A stretch of 43,541 bases of DNA. Source: Phycisphaerales bacterium (GTDB lineage Bacteria; Planctomycetota; Phycisphaerae; Phycisphaerales; UBA1924). A model generated the notes under the pieces. It worked only from the letters and a program-made list of their open reading frames with translations. It did no database searches and was not told where the DNA came from. Every line of letters starts with the position of its first letter. Within the stretch, counting starts at the first letter, position 1. Both the position numbers and the translations under genes were made by a program. The stretch lies in contig JAJVHS010000002.1 of assembly GCA_022072615.1 (NCBI GenBank), positions 1 to 43,541 of the forward strand, in the 5' to 3' direction. Below are positions 1 to 9,102 of this stretch, in pieces.

Positions 1-1
1 A

Positions 2-268
2 TCCGGCCACCTCGGTTCGCTCGCGATCGACGTGTACGAGGAAGAGGGCGACCTGTTCTTCCGCGATCTTTCGAACCAGGTCGTGTCCGACGACGTCTTC
101 GCCCGGCTGCTGACGTTCCCCAACGTCGTCATCACGGCCCACCAGGCGTTCTTCACGCGTGAGGCGGTGCGCAGCATTGCGGAGACCACCATCGCCAACG
201 TCTCGGATTTCGCGGCGGGAAGCGTCCGCGACGAGAACCGGGTCACGCTGAAGATGATCGCGGGTTAG
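2..268 (+). CDS. ldhA: D-lactate dehydrogenase, C-terminal fragment
   Basis: The reading frame is open from the window edge, so only the last 88 residues are seen. The segment with [31 protein letters not shown] and [10 protein letters not shown] is the conserved C-terminus of the LdhA-type 2-hydroxyacid dehydrogenases, which reduce pyruvate to D-lactate with NADH in the cytoplasm. The His of the AHQAF motif is the catalytic acid/base of the family. The NAD-binding core is upstream of the window. Family assignment is firm; substrate specificity is inferred from the close match to LdhA rather than to other hydroxyacid dehydrogenases. Confidence 0.88.
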   Translation, partial: SGHLGSLAIDVYEEEGDLFFRDLSNQVVSDDVFARLLTFPNVVITAHQAFFTREAVRSIAETTIANVSDFAAGSVRDENRVTLKMIAG

Positions 269-416
269 CGGCTGCTCACGTGAAGAAACTTTCACGGTGA
301 CAACAGACGAATGAGGAGCGATCACCGCTTCCTGGCGGTTCGGTTTTGGGTTACCATCACGCACCTGTACCGGGGACGCGGCTCCGGCCATCCGGGTTCC
401 GCCTCGTCTTGGTTCC

Positions 417-3365
417 GTGATGGACGAGTGCCACATGCAGGTCGAAGACCGCGCGGAACACGCCGATATAACGACCATCGAAGACGGAAGACCAGTTGCG
501 GCGGCTCGCGTGGCCACGCAGCCCGGTCCCGACGACAGTAATACCCACCGGATCGCGCGCTCGCTCGCCGGATGGTGGCCGCCGGGCAGGCTTCCGAACC
601 CGGTCAGCCTCTTCGCGTTCATCACCGCGAACATTGCCGCGGCCGGGATCGGCCAGGGGCTGAAACTCATCCCGGGTGTTGCCATCACGTTCTGGCCACC
701 GTCGGGAATTTTCGTCGCCGCGCTCATCCTCAGCCGCCGTTCGAGCTGGATCTGGTGGACCCTCGCCGCGTGCCTCGCCGAGCTCATCGGCAATTTCCTC
801 TGGTTCGGCAACCCTCCGCACCTCGCGCTGGTGTACTTCGGCGCCAATGCCGCCGAAGCATGGTTCGCGGCGATGCTGGTGCAGGCGCTGGTTGCGAGGC
901 GCTGGCTGTCAAAACCCGAGCGCTGTCTGCGCGAAACCGCCCCTCCCGCAACCCGGGAAAGCACTGACCCGGACGCAGTGCGCTCGGTGAGTGCGGTGCT
1001 TCCCTTCGTCCTGCTCGCGGCGGTCGTTGCACCGATCGTCGGCGCCACGATCATCTCCGCGACGGACGCGCTCGTGGGCAAGCATGCTTTCTGGACCGCG
1101 TGGAAACTCGTCTGGCTTGGTGACGGCACGGGTCTTGTGGTGTCCGCGCCGCTCACGCTGGCCGCGGTCGAGGCGTGGCGCGACCGACGCCGGATCCAGT
1201 GGAGACGGGCGGCGGAGTTCATCGGCCTGGTGGCAGCCTCGGCGGGTCTCGCCTGCGCGGCCATGAACCGGTGGCTCCCCACGGTGTACCTGGCGCTCCC
1301 GCCGCTCGTATTCGCCGCCGCACGTTTCCAGATCATGGGCGCGTCCGTCTCGCTGGCGATGATCCTGCTGACCGTGGCCCAGGTCACACGGGCCGGTCGC
1401 GGAGAATTCTCGACGCTCTCCGCGCTCGACGCTCAGGAGCGGATCGTGGCGCTTCAGGTCTTCCTGGGCATCTCCGCGGTGACGAGCCTGACCGTGGCGG
1501 CCCTTTCGGCGCGGCACACCGCCGCGCTCGACCGGCTGCGCCAGCTCAACCGGACGCTCGAGGACCGCATCGGCGATCGCACCGCCGCGCTGCGCGAGAG
1601 CGAGGAGCAGTTCCGCAGCCTCGCCGACGCCATCCCGCAGCTCGCATGGATCGCGAACGCCGACGGCTGGATCTACTGGTACAACCGACGCTGGTACGAG
1701 TACACCGGCACCACACCGCGGCAGATGGAGGGCTGGGGCTGGAGGAGCGTCCACGACGCGAAGGTCCTGCCCGCGGTGATGGAGCGGTGGACCGAGTCCA
1801 TCGCCACCGGCAAGGCCTTCGACATGGTCTTCCCGCTGCGGGGCGCCGACGGACGCTTCCGGTCATTCCTGACCCGCATCCAGCCCGTGGTGAACGCCGA
1901 AGGTCGCGTCGTGCGCTGGTTCGGCACCAACACCGACATCGAGGAACTCAAACGAGCCGAGGATGCGCTCCGCCAGAGCGAAGAACGCTACCGCAGCCTC
2001 TTCGAATCCATCGACGAAGGCTTCTGCGTGTTCGACATGCTCTACGACGATTCCGGCCGGCCCGTCGACTACCGCTTCGTCGAGGTCAACCCGGCGTTCG
2101 AGAAGATCACCGGCATCTCCGACGCCGAGGGCAGGACCATCCGCCAGTTGATCCCCGAGGTGGCGGATCGCTGGCTCGAGATCTACGACCGGGTGGCGTC
2201 CACCGGCGAACCGGTCCGGTTCGAGAACCGGGACGAAACCCAGCTCCGATGGTTCGACATCTACGCGTTCCGCCTGGGCAAGGCCCAGGACCGCAGGGTC
2301 GCGACCATCTTCACCGACATCACGCAGCGGAAGAACGACGAGGAAGAACTCCGGCGCCACCGCGCGCACCTCCAGCACCTCGTCAACGAACGCACCGCGG
2401 CGCTTGAAGCCAGCCAGGAACGCCTCCGGCTGTCCGAGCGGATGGCCTCGCTCGGCACCCTCGCCGCCGGGCTCGGCCATGACATGGGAAACCTGCTCCT
2501 GCCGGTCCGGGTGAAGATCGAAACCCTCGAAACCATGGACCTTCCCGACGAAGCCCGAAGGGAGCTGGAGGGTATCAGGTCCTCGATCGGGTACCTGCGA
2601 AAGCTCGCCAGCGGCCTGCGGCTGCTCGCGCTCGACCCCGTCAACGTGACCAGGGAACTGACGGACGTCTCGAGCTGGTGGGCCGAAGCCGAGCCGATTC
2701 TCAGAAACGCGCTGCCGCGCGGCGTGACACTCCGGGCACGGATCCCCGACCTCGAGATCATCGCGGTGGTCGGACGCGCGTCGCTCACCCAGATCGTGTT
2801 CAACCTGGTCCAGAACGCCGGCGACGCCATGAAGTCACAGCCGGGCGGCGGTGTGGTCAGCGTGACCGGACGGGTCGAAGACGACCAGTTCGTGCTGACG
2901 CTCTCGGACAACGGCCCGGGAATGACCGACGAGGTCAAGCGGCGCTGCATGGAGCCCTTCTTCACCACCAAGCCGCGCGGTGTCTCCACCGGGCTCGGGC
3001 TCGCGCTCTCCTACAGCCTCGTCAAGCAGGCCGACGGCTCGATCGAGCTGCACTCCGATCCGGGCAAGGGCACGACCTTCACGCTGCGGTTTGCGCGGAG
3101 CCTTTCGACCAGACCGGCGCCGTCCAGGCCCAGGAACGCCGCGGTCGTGCTCGCCGATGCCCGGATGCGGGCATACGTCACTGCGGAACTGGCGAGATTG
3201 AACTTCGAGGTGCGCCCGTCGGTCGAAGAGGCGGAACTCGTCGTCACGGATAACCCCGTGGACGGCCTCCGAGCACGCGTGGTTGTCGTCAATCGCACGC
3301 ACAAGGCCAGCGATGTACGAGCGGCGCTCGCGGGCGCCGCGGGCGCGCCACCGCCCGGCGCCTGA
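417..3365 (+). CDS. MASE1-PAS-PAS sensor histidine kinase
   Basis: Membrane-bound sensor kinase of 982 residues if GTG at 417 is used; ATG at 420 or 435 is equally possible because no ribosome site is clear. Residues about 60-330 are strongly hydrophobic with several membrane helices and resemble MASE1 (FWPPSGIFVAALIL, WLGDGTGLVVSAPL). A short coiled linker leads to PAS 1 (about 395-510, EEQFRSLADAIPQLAW) and PAS 2 (about 521-645, SEERYRSLFESIDEGFCVFD). A second coiled coil precedes the dimerisation domain with candidate phospho-His688 in GLGHDMGN. The ATPase domain shows the N box (NLVQNAGDAM), G1 (DNGPGM), F box (EPFFTTK) and G2 (GLGLALS). The last 85 residues look like a reduced receiver fold. 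No response regulator is adjacent; the Hpt and regulator genes at 16.7-18.0 kb are possible partners. The signal sensed is unknown. Confidence 0.9.
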   Translation: MMDECHMQVEDRAEHADITTIEDGRPVAAARVATQPGPDDSNTHRIARSLAGWWPPGRLPNPVSLFAFITANIAAAGIGQGLKLIPGVAITFWPPSGIFVAALILSRRSSWIWWTLAACLAELIGNFLWFGNPPHLALVYFGANAAEAWFAAMLVQALVARRWLSKPERCLRETAPPATRESTDPDAVRSVSAVLPFVLLAAVVAPIVGATIISATDALVGKHAFWTAWKLVWLGDGTGLVVSAPLTLAAVEAWRDRRRIQWRRAAEFIGLVAASAGLACAAMNRWLPTVYLALPPLVFAAARFQIMGASVSLAMILLTVAQVTRAGRGEFSTLSALDAQERIVALQVFLGISAVTSLTVAALSARHTAALDRLRQLNRTLEDRIGDRTAALRESEEQFRSLADAIPQLAWIANADGWIYWYNRRWYEYTGTTPRQMEGWGWRSVHDAKVLPAVMERWTESIATGKAFDMVFPLRGADGRFRSFLTRIQPVVNAEGRVVRWFGTNTDIEELKRAEDALRQSEERYRSLFESIDEGFCVFDMLYDDSGRPVDYRFVEVNPAFEKITGISDAEGRTIRQLIPEVADRWLEIYDRVASTGEPVRFENRDETQLRWFDIYAFRLGKAQDRRVATIFTDITQRKNDEEELRRHRAHLQHLVNERTAALEASQERLRLSERMASLGTLAAGLGHDMGNLLLPVRVKIETLETMDLPDEARRELEGIRSSIGYLRKLASGLRLLALDPVNVTRELTDVSSWWAEAEPILRNALPRGVTLRARIPDLEIIAVVGRASLTQIVFNLVQNAGDAMKSQPGGGVVSVTGRVEDDQFVLTLSDNGPGMTDEVKRRCMEPFFTTKPRGVSTGLGLALSYSLVKQADGSIELHSDPGKGTTFTLRFARSLSTRPAPSRPRNAAVVLADARMRAYVTAELARLNFEVRPSVEEAELVVTDNPVDGLRARVVVVNRTHKASDVRAALAGAAGAPPPGA

Positions 3366-3446
3366 CATCGATGGGCAGCCTTTGACTCCGCGACTTGATG
3401 ACTTCGAGGCTGAAGCCCGACGGGATGCTGCCGGCTCCAGCGAAAA

Positions 3447-3521
3447 TGCCGAGGGGCGGACTCGAACCGCCGACCTCCGGGTTATGAATCCAGCGCTCTA
3501 AACCAGCTGAGCTACCTCGGC
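3447..3521 (-). tRNA. tRNA-Met (CAT)
   Basis: On the minus strand a full cloverleaf can be drawn. It has a perfect 7-bp acceptor stem (GCCGAGG with CCTCGGC), a D arm with GCTC/GAGC, an anticodon loop TTCATAA, a five-base variable region AGGTC and a T arm GGCGG-TTCGAGT-CCGCC. The discriminator is A and CCA is not encoded. The 1:72 position is a G-C pair, so this is not the usual bacterial initiator. Elongator Met is the best call; an Ile2 tRNA read after lysidine modification cannot be excluded from the anticodon alone. The base pair closing the anticodon loop is A-C instead of Watson-Crick. Confidence 0.93.
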
Positions 3522-3714
3522 GTCGGGGCAAGTTTAGGCACCAGGTCCGGGACGGCCAAGAAGCACCGCCGCCCGGTCACCTTGCGATTACACCGGCGGC
3601 GGCCAGAACTCGGCCCGGCCCGCCGGGGCATCGCCCCGCGCCAACCCCGCTGCGCCGCTTCCGGACCCTCGCCGCACGACGCCCGCGCGGGTTCAAAGAA
3701 GCACCGGCCCTCGG

Positions 3715-6039
3715 CTATTGACCGGTCTTGGCCGCCGCCTGTTCAAGACCGAGCTCGAGCACGCAGTACCCGTCGATCTCGAAGTGCTCGACCGTGATCT
3801 CCACCGGGCCGTCCTTCTCCATGACGAACTCGCCGCTGTCACGGGCCGGCGCGTGCCATGTCCAGTTCTCGATGACCGGCTTGCCGTTAACGAGCACCCG
3901 CACGCCGTCATCGCTCAGGGTCGTGAACTTCCACGTGCCCGCGGGAAGGTTGACGCGCGTCGTCGCCACCGTACCGAAGCGATCGCTGCCGATCTCGCTC
4001 TCCTGAACGGCTCGGCCCAGGTCGAGCTGCCGCGGCCCGCCGGATCCGTATTTCAGGCTGAGTTCGCCCGCGACCGTCGCCCGGGCCTTGCTCTCGCCGG
4101 CGAGCTTGCGCCATGCCTCGAGATTGGTCCGAGGGTCGGTCTCCTCCGTCCACGGGAACACCGTGACCGACCACCGGGCAGGCACGAGCATCCCGCTCAC
4201 GCTCCGCTCGAAATCATCCCCGGCCTTGACGGTCAGGCGGTAGGGCTGCACCGAGTTGCCGCCGGTCACCGTGACCCGGGCAGGCCGGTCTCCGAACGCC
4301 TGGTCCACCTGCGCCCGCAGCGAGCCGGGCTCGACCGCGACTTCCAGCTTGCGATTGCTCGCGCCGAGGACTTCGTACATCTGGCTCGCACCGCGGGCGC
4401 CGGCGGCCCGGAGAATCGGCGACTCGTGATCCCACGGCCCCCACTCGTCCATGATGATCTTGTCGCGTCCGGCGAGCGCGGATCTTGCGCCCACCGGCTG
4501 CTTCTCACCCAGGACCTCGACCTTTGGGACGGTGAATCTCGGCGTCGGCCCGGTGCGCTTCAGTTCAATGCCCTCGTCGGCGACGAGCTCGACGCCCACC
4601 GACGAGTTGTTGAGTACCACGTTCTGCGAAACCTGGTTGTTCTTGAAGTGCCCGTCCGGCTTGCGGCCGCTCTTCTTGTCGGCAGCCTCCGCCGCGGGCT
4701 GCACGTCGCGGAACTGCCACGCGATGAGCTGCGCATTGGCCGGAAGGTTCTTGAATGGATGGTTGTCGTCGATCGTGACCTCGTTCTCGGCGATCACGTT
4801 CCCCGAAACGCCCTTGTAGTTGCGCTTCACGCCGGGCTTCTCGAGGAGCTGGCTGTCGTTATCCCACCACAGGTGGACGGCGACCTTGTTGTTGATGAAC
4901 GTGTTCTCGAAGATCTTGTTGTCGCTGGCGTGCTCCATGTTGATGGCGCCGCGCTCGAGCCCGTACGCCATTCCGCCGTTGCCGGTGAACGAGTTGCCGG
5001 TGATGATGGTGTCCTGCGAGTACCCGCCCCAGATGCCGCAGATCGCGTTCTCGGTGAACGTATTGCCGACGATCCGGTTGCCGTGGCTGAACGTCAGCTC
5101 CAGCCCGTGCGCGGCGGCGTACGACAGGTCGTTGCGGAGGAACAGATTGTCGTTGCACCCCTTGCGCGTGTAGTTGAAGCGCTCGGGCCCGGGCCCGTCG
5201 CCGATCGCCTCCGCCCCGGCGAACGCGAATACGCCGTCGCCACCGTGGGTGATCGAGTTCTCGACGATGGTGTTGTTCGAGCACTGCTCGAACATCAGCA
5301 GACCCGCCGAATCCTGACCGCGGTTATAAACCCCCTCGACGTGGCCCCGGACGCAGAAATCCAGCGCGTTGCGCGAGATGATGTTCTTGCTCGACCTCCA
5401 CAGCGCCAGGCCCCACCCCGACAGGAACGAGCAGTCGTTGTCGTAGATCTTCGAATCGGTGACGCCGTCGAGCACGATGCCGTTCTGGCCGCGGCGGATC
5501 AGCACGTTGCGGATCGTCGCGAGCTGCGAATCCTCAACCCAGATCGCCGCGCCGTAGTTGGTGGTCCACTCGTTGTTGTCGTTCTTGTGCGGGTACAGCC
5601 AGTCGCCGGAATCCTCGGCCTGCGGCGTGGACCCGAGCCTCTGCCGGAAATTGCCCGAGTAGTCCCCGCCGTCGATGGTCAGCGAGTTGGTCTTCGCCGC
5701 GTGCAGCCCGATCTTGTAACCGCGGACCGTCGCGCCCTTGATGGTCACCCGCCGGCCGCCCTCCACCACGATTCCGGTGCCCGTGTACTCGCTCGCCGGG
5801 GTGTTGGCCGCGGCCCCCGCCAGCACCGACCCTTCCGCGAACTCGACGACGATGTTGTCGCCCTTGACCTGAACCACGCCGTTGCCGTCGGCGTCGGCGA
5901 TCACCGTCCCGGGCGCGATGACCAGCCGGCACGATGAAGTCACAACTGTGTTGTCGCCGGTGACGGTGACATCGGGCGGGGCCGGCGTCCCCGCGGCGGA
6001 AAGAGCCAGGGCAAGGGGAATTGTCGTGATCGTCATCAT
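3715..6039 (-). CDS. Secreted right-handed beta-helix protein with PA14-like C-terminus
   Basis: The start chosen is ATG at 6039, which gives a signal peptide (MMTITTIPLALALSAAGTPA); the frame extends upstream without a better start and no Shine-Dalgarno site is seen. The mature protein of about 750 residues has many short Asn/Gly-rich beta-helix rungs (DNDCSFLSGWGLALWRSS, NSFTGNGGMAYG, ENTFINNKVAVHLWWDND) of the NosD/parallel beta-helix type used by polysaccharide-binding or -cleaving surface proteins. The last 130 residues (LPAGTWKFTTLSDDGVRVLV, followed by NGKPVIENW) resemble a PA14 carbohydrate-binding module. It is distinct from the GPLDPP beta-helix family found elsewhere in this window. 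It is transcribed divergently from nnrE. An enzymatic role is not established. Confidence 0.82.
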   Translation of the reverse strand: MMTITTIPLALALSAAGTPAPPDVTVTGDNTVVTSSCRLVIAPGTVIADADGNGVVQVKGDNIVVEFAEGSVLAGAAANTPASEYTGTGIVVEGGRRVTIKGATVRGYKIGLHAAKTNSLTIDGGDYSGNFRQRLGSTPQAEDSGDWLYPHKNDNNEWTTNYGAAIWVEDSQLATIRNVLIRRGQNGIVLDGVTDSKIYDNDCSFLSGWGLALWRSSKNIISRNALDFCVRGHVEGVYNRGQDSAGLLMFEQCSNNTIVENSITHGGDGVFAFAGAEAIGDGPGPERFNYTRKGCNDNLFLRNDLSYAAAHGLELTFSHGNRIVGNTFTENAICGIWGGYSQDTIITGNSFTGNGGMAYGLERGAINMEHASDNKIFENTFINNKVAVHLWWDNDSQLLEKPGVKRNYKGVSGNVIAENEVTIDDNHPFKNLPANAQLIAWQFRDVQPAAEAADKKSGRKPDGHFKNNQVSQNVVLNNSSVGVELVADEGIELKRTGPTPRFTVPKVEVLGEKQPVGARSALAGRDKIIMDEWGPWDHESPILRAAGARGASQMYEVLGASNRKLEVAVEPGSLRAQVDQAFGDRPARVTVTGGNSVQPYRLTVKAGDDFERSVSGMLVPARWSVTVFPWTEETDPRTNLEAWRKLAGESKARATVAGELSLKYGSGGPRQLDLGRAVQESEIGSDRFGTVATTRVNLPAGTWKFTTLSDDGVRVLVNGKPVIENWTWHAPARDSGEFVMEKDGPVEITVEHFEIDGYCVLELGLEQAAAKTGQ

Positions 6040-6166
6040 GCACGAAGCGTACCAGCCACGCGGCCCCGCCGTCGCACCGGCGAACATCGACCACCCGGCA
6101 CGATTCCGCACCCCGAGTACCGCATTCATGCGGCGGAGGAGGCCGGCAATGCGGTAGGATTCATGG

Positions 6167-7048
6167 ATGAGCGACCCACGTCACGGTGACGGTGATTCAC
6201 CCCACCACGCAGGTGACGAGCACGAACCCGTGCCCGGTCGCGGTGCCGGCTTCCACGCGACCGACAGCGAACTGCTCGTCTTCACCGCGGCCGCCCTGCG
6301 AGAAGTGGACCGCCTCGCCGCTTCGAGATACGGGCTTCCGACGCTGGTGCTCATGGAGAACGCCGGCCGGGAGCTGGCTCGGGCGACGCTCGACCGCATC
6401 GGCGCGGCCGCGGGTGCCCGCATCGCGGTCATCTGCGGCCCCGGGAACAACGGCGGCGACGGCTTCACGGCGGCCAGGCACCTGACCAACGCCGGCGCCG
6501 AGGTGCTGGTGCTGCTCAGTCATCCCGAGCCCCGGACGCCCGACGCCGCCGGTCAGCTCAAGACCCTCCAGGCGATGGACGTGCCCATGGCCGACGTCGC
6601 GGCAAGGCCGCGGGAGCTTGCCGAACGCGCGGTCACCACCCTCGGCGGCGTTCACGCGGTTGTCGATTGCCTGCTGGGCACCGGGGTCAACCGAGCACCC
6701 GAAGGCCCCGTTCGCGAACTCATCGAATGGGTCAATCACGCGCACCGTCACGGCGTGCTCGTGGTCGCGGCGGATGTCCCGTCCGGGATGGACGCCGATA
6801 CCGGCGGCCATGCGGGCCCCGTCGTCACGGCGGATGTCACCGTCACGTTCGCGGGCCTCAAGCAGGGATTCCTTTCGCTCGATGCCCAGGGGCTTCTCGG
6901 CGACGTCGTCGTCGCCGACATCGGCGTGCCGCGAGAACTGCTCGACCAGCTCGGCCAGCGGCTGAACCGGCCCGCGCACCTGGATTGGCCGGTGGCGGAC
7001 GAACCCAGGAGCATCCCGCGAGCGGCCCATCGCGGCGCGGCCGATTAG
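6167..7048 (+). CDS. nnrE: NAD(P)H-hydrate epimerase (YjeF N-terminal domain)
   Basis: Cytoplasmic metabolite-repair enzyme that interconverts R and S forms of damaged NAD(P)H hydrate. After an unusual 40-residue polar N-terminal extension rich in His, Gly and Asp, the YjeF_N domain runs from about residue 42. It carries the conserved LMENAGRELA helix, the nucleotide-binding motif CGPGNNGGDGF, DCLLGTG and DVPSGMDADTG. The partner ADP-dependent dehydratase domain (YjeF C-terminal), often fused, is absent, so a separate dehydratase is expected elsewhere in the genome. The ATG at 6167 is the first in-frame start; a later start near the domain cannot be excluded. Confidence 0.92.
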   Translation: MSDPRHGDGDSPHHAGDEHEPVPGRGAGFHATDSELLVFTAAALREVDRLAASRYGLPTLVLMENAGRELARATLDRIGAAAGARIAVICGPGNNGGDGFTAARHLTNAGAEVLVLLSHPEPRTPDAAGQLKTLQAMDVPMADVAARPRELAERAVTTLGGVHAVVDCLLGTGVNRAPEGPVRELIEWVNHAHRHGVLVVAADVPSGMDADTGGHAGPVVTADVTVTFAGLKQGFLSLDAQGLLGDVVVADIGVPRELLDQLGQRLNRPAHLDWPVADEPRSIPRAAHRGAAD

Positions 7049-7127
7049 GCGGGCTTCCGCACGCCGACGTTGGGCCGTACCGTTGACCGGTGACCCCGGG
7101 CGGCGCACGATTGCTCAGGAGCGACCC

Positions 7128-7592
7128 ATGGCCGTGCGAATGGAACTCTCCCGCATCCTGATCCGCGAACTCAACGACTACCAGATCATCGAGCTGCGCG
7201 AAGTCGTCTCCGAAGACGCGGCCGAGGCCGCCGCAACGACCGGTGACGACGACCAGCCCGTCCTGCGAACGTTCCCCATCGTCATCGGCCTGCCCGAAGC
7301 ACAGGCGATCGAGCGTCGCCTCAAGGGCACCACCATCAAGCGGCCCCAGACCCACGACCTGCTGGCATCGGTGATCAGCCGCCTGGGCGGAACGCTTCAG
7401 TCCATCACCATCAGCGATCTCCAGGAGCACACCTTCTTCGCAACCCTCGACGTCATGCACGGAGGCGAGCTCTGCCGCATCGATTCGCGCCCCAGCGACG
7501 CGATCGCGCTGGGCATCGCCGAGAATGTCCCGATTTACGTCGAGGAGCACGTGCTCGCCTCCGCCAACGAGGACGGCGATGTCACACCCTGA
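7128..7592 (+). CDS. Bifunctional nuclease (BFN/DUF151) domain protein
   Basis: The start is ATG 7128, preceded by AGGAG at 7117-7121; an upstream GTG frame lacks such support. The protein has 154 residues. Its core carries hallmarks of the BFN/DUF151 family: FPIVIGLPEAQAIERRL, RPQTHDLL, and the signature RIDSRPSDAIALGIAENVPI followed by a Val/Glu stretch. Plant members have been reported to have both RNase and DNase activity and bacterial members are usually unassigned, so a nuclease role here is family inference. The stop overlaps the start of truD by 14 bases, pointing to translational coupling and a shared transcript with the RNA-modification gene. Confidence 0.88.
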   Translation: MAVRMELSRILIRELNDYQIIELREVVSEDAAEAAATTGDDDQPVLRTFPIVIGLPEAQAIERRLKGTTIKRPQTHDLLASVISRLGGTLQSITISDLQEHTFFATLDVMHGGELCRIDSRPSDAIALGIAENVPIYVEEHVLASANEDGDVTP

Positions 7593-8973
7593 TCCGGCCG
7601 ACGACGCCGCCGGCTCGACACATCCCGATGCTGCCCGCGTTCCCGCGCCGGTCCCCGGCGGCGACCCGCCCGGCTCGCACGACATCTCCGACCCGAGCAC
7701 CCATGTCGTGCCGCCCTGCTACATCACGTCCGAGGTGCCGCCGGTCGGCGGCGTCATCAAGCAGCGGCCCGAGGACTTCTTCGTTGAGGAAATCCCGCTG
7801 TACGCCCCCTCCGGCGAGGGCGAGCACGCCTACCTCTTCGTTGAGAAACGCGGGCTTTCCACCTTCGAGCTGCTCAACCTGCTCGCCCGGCACTTCGACG
7901 TGCCCAAGGTCGCGCTCGGGTACGCGGGTTTGAAGGACAAGGCGGCCGTCACGCGGCAGGTCGTCTCCATCCACCTGCCCGGGCGCGACTTCAGCGAGTT
8001 CCCGGAGCTCCGCCACGACCGCGTGACCGTCCTGTGGGCCGACCGCCACATCAACAAGCTGCGCACCGGGCACCTCGCCGGGAACCGATTCTCCATCCGT
8101 ATCCGCGGCGTCCCGCCCACCGCGGTGCTGTCCGCCCGGCGCGTGCTGCAGAAGCTCGCGGTGACGGGCGTGCCCAACCGCTTCGGCGAGCAGCGCTTCG
8201 GGCATCTCGACAACAACCACCTCATCGGCCGCGCGATGATCCTGGGCGATTTCGAAACGGCCCTTACGCTGCTGCTCGGCCCCAGCCCGGACCATCCCAC
8301 CGCCCAGCCCGCGGCTCGGGAAGCATTTTCGGACAAGCGATACGCCGACGCGCTGCACCTCATGCCCCGGCACCTGGCCGCCGAATCCGCCGCCCTGCGG
8401 CAGCTCGCCCGCGGCCGCGCCCCACGCAGGGCGTTCTTCGGAATCGACGAGCAGGCACGCCGCTTCTTCCTGACCGCCTTCCAGTCGGCCGTGTTCAACG
8501 CCGTGCTCGACCAGCGCCTCCTGGCCGGCACCTGCAGCTCGCTGCTCCCGGGGGACCTGGCCTTCAAGCATGACAACCGTGCGGTCTTCGCGGTCGACGA
8601 CGACACCGCTCGGTCCATCGACACGGCCGACCGGCTCGGTCGCTTCGAGATCAGCCCGTCAGGCCCGATGTGGGCCGCCGGCATGACCCGGGCCGCCGGG
8701 CCCGTCGACGCGATGGAGGTCCAGGCGCTCGAGCGCCTCGGTGTCAGGGTGCAGGACCTGCACACCTTCGACGAGCGTTACGGCGAGCTTCTCGACGGCA
8801 GCCGCCGACCCCTGCGGATCCCGCTCATCGATCCCGACACCGAAGGCGGGGCGGACGAGCACGGCCCGTACGTGCGCGTCACGTTCGAGCTGCCACGCGG
8901 GTCGTTCGCGACGGTCGTCCTGCGCGAGATCATGAAGCCGGCGACCGGCTCGGTTCTCGGTCCGGAGGAGTGA
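7579..8973 (+). CDS. truD: tRNA pseudouridine synthase D
   Basis: TruD makes pseudouridine 13 in the D-loop of tRNA. ATG 7579 is preceded by GAGG inside the upstream gene and gives 464 residues. The first 55 residues are a low-complexity extension rich in Pro, Asp and Gly, and the enzyme proper begins at VGGVIKQRPEDFFVEEIPLY. The catalytic Asp120 lies in YAGLKDKAAVTRQ, and the TruD insertion-domain motif VPNRFGEQRFG is intact. The C-terminal motif RVTFELPRGSFATVVLREIM is also typical. At 464 residues it is longer than the E. coli enzyme (about 350) and closer to archaeal and planctomycete forms. It overlaps the BFN gene by 14 bases. Confidence 0.95.
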   Translation: MSHPDPADDAAGSTHPDAARVPAPVPGGDPPGSHDISDPSTHVVPPCYITSEVPPVGGVIKQRPEDFFVEEIPLYAPSGEGEHAYLFVEKRGLSTFELLNLLARHFDVPKVALGYAGLKDKAAVTRQVVSIHLPGRDFSEFPELRHDRVTVLWADRHINKLRTGHLAGNRFSIRIRGVPPTAVLSARRVLQKLAVTGVPNRFGEQRFGHLDNNHLIGRAMILGDFETALTLLLGPSPDHPTAQPAAREAFSDKRYADALHLMPRHLAAESAALRQLARGRAPRRAFFGIDEQARRFFLTAFQSAVFNAVLDQRLLAGTCSSLLPGDLAFKHDNRAVFAVDDDTARSIDTADRLGRFEISPSGPMWAAGMTRAAGPVDAMEVQALERLGVRVQDLHTFDERYGELLDGSRRPLRIPLIDPDTEGGADEHGPYVRVTFELPRGSFATVVLREIMKPATGSVLGPEE

Positions 8974-9102
8974 GTCCGGAAACTCCGCTTCCCCGCAGCC
9001 GGGTTTCAGTGACCCCCTCCTCTAAGGTGAATTGCCAGCCCGAAACCGCCAATCGCCGCCAGCCCGGAACCCGCCCCTTTCCCTGACTAGACTAGCACAG
9101 GC

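Noticed and set aside
3718-5937. 739-residue open frame on the plus strand across the beta-helix/PA14 gene
   Set aside because: It is antisense to a gene with a signal peptide and clear beta-helix rungs. The Arg/Val/Asp-rich product is the usual high-GC shadow and has no domain.
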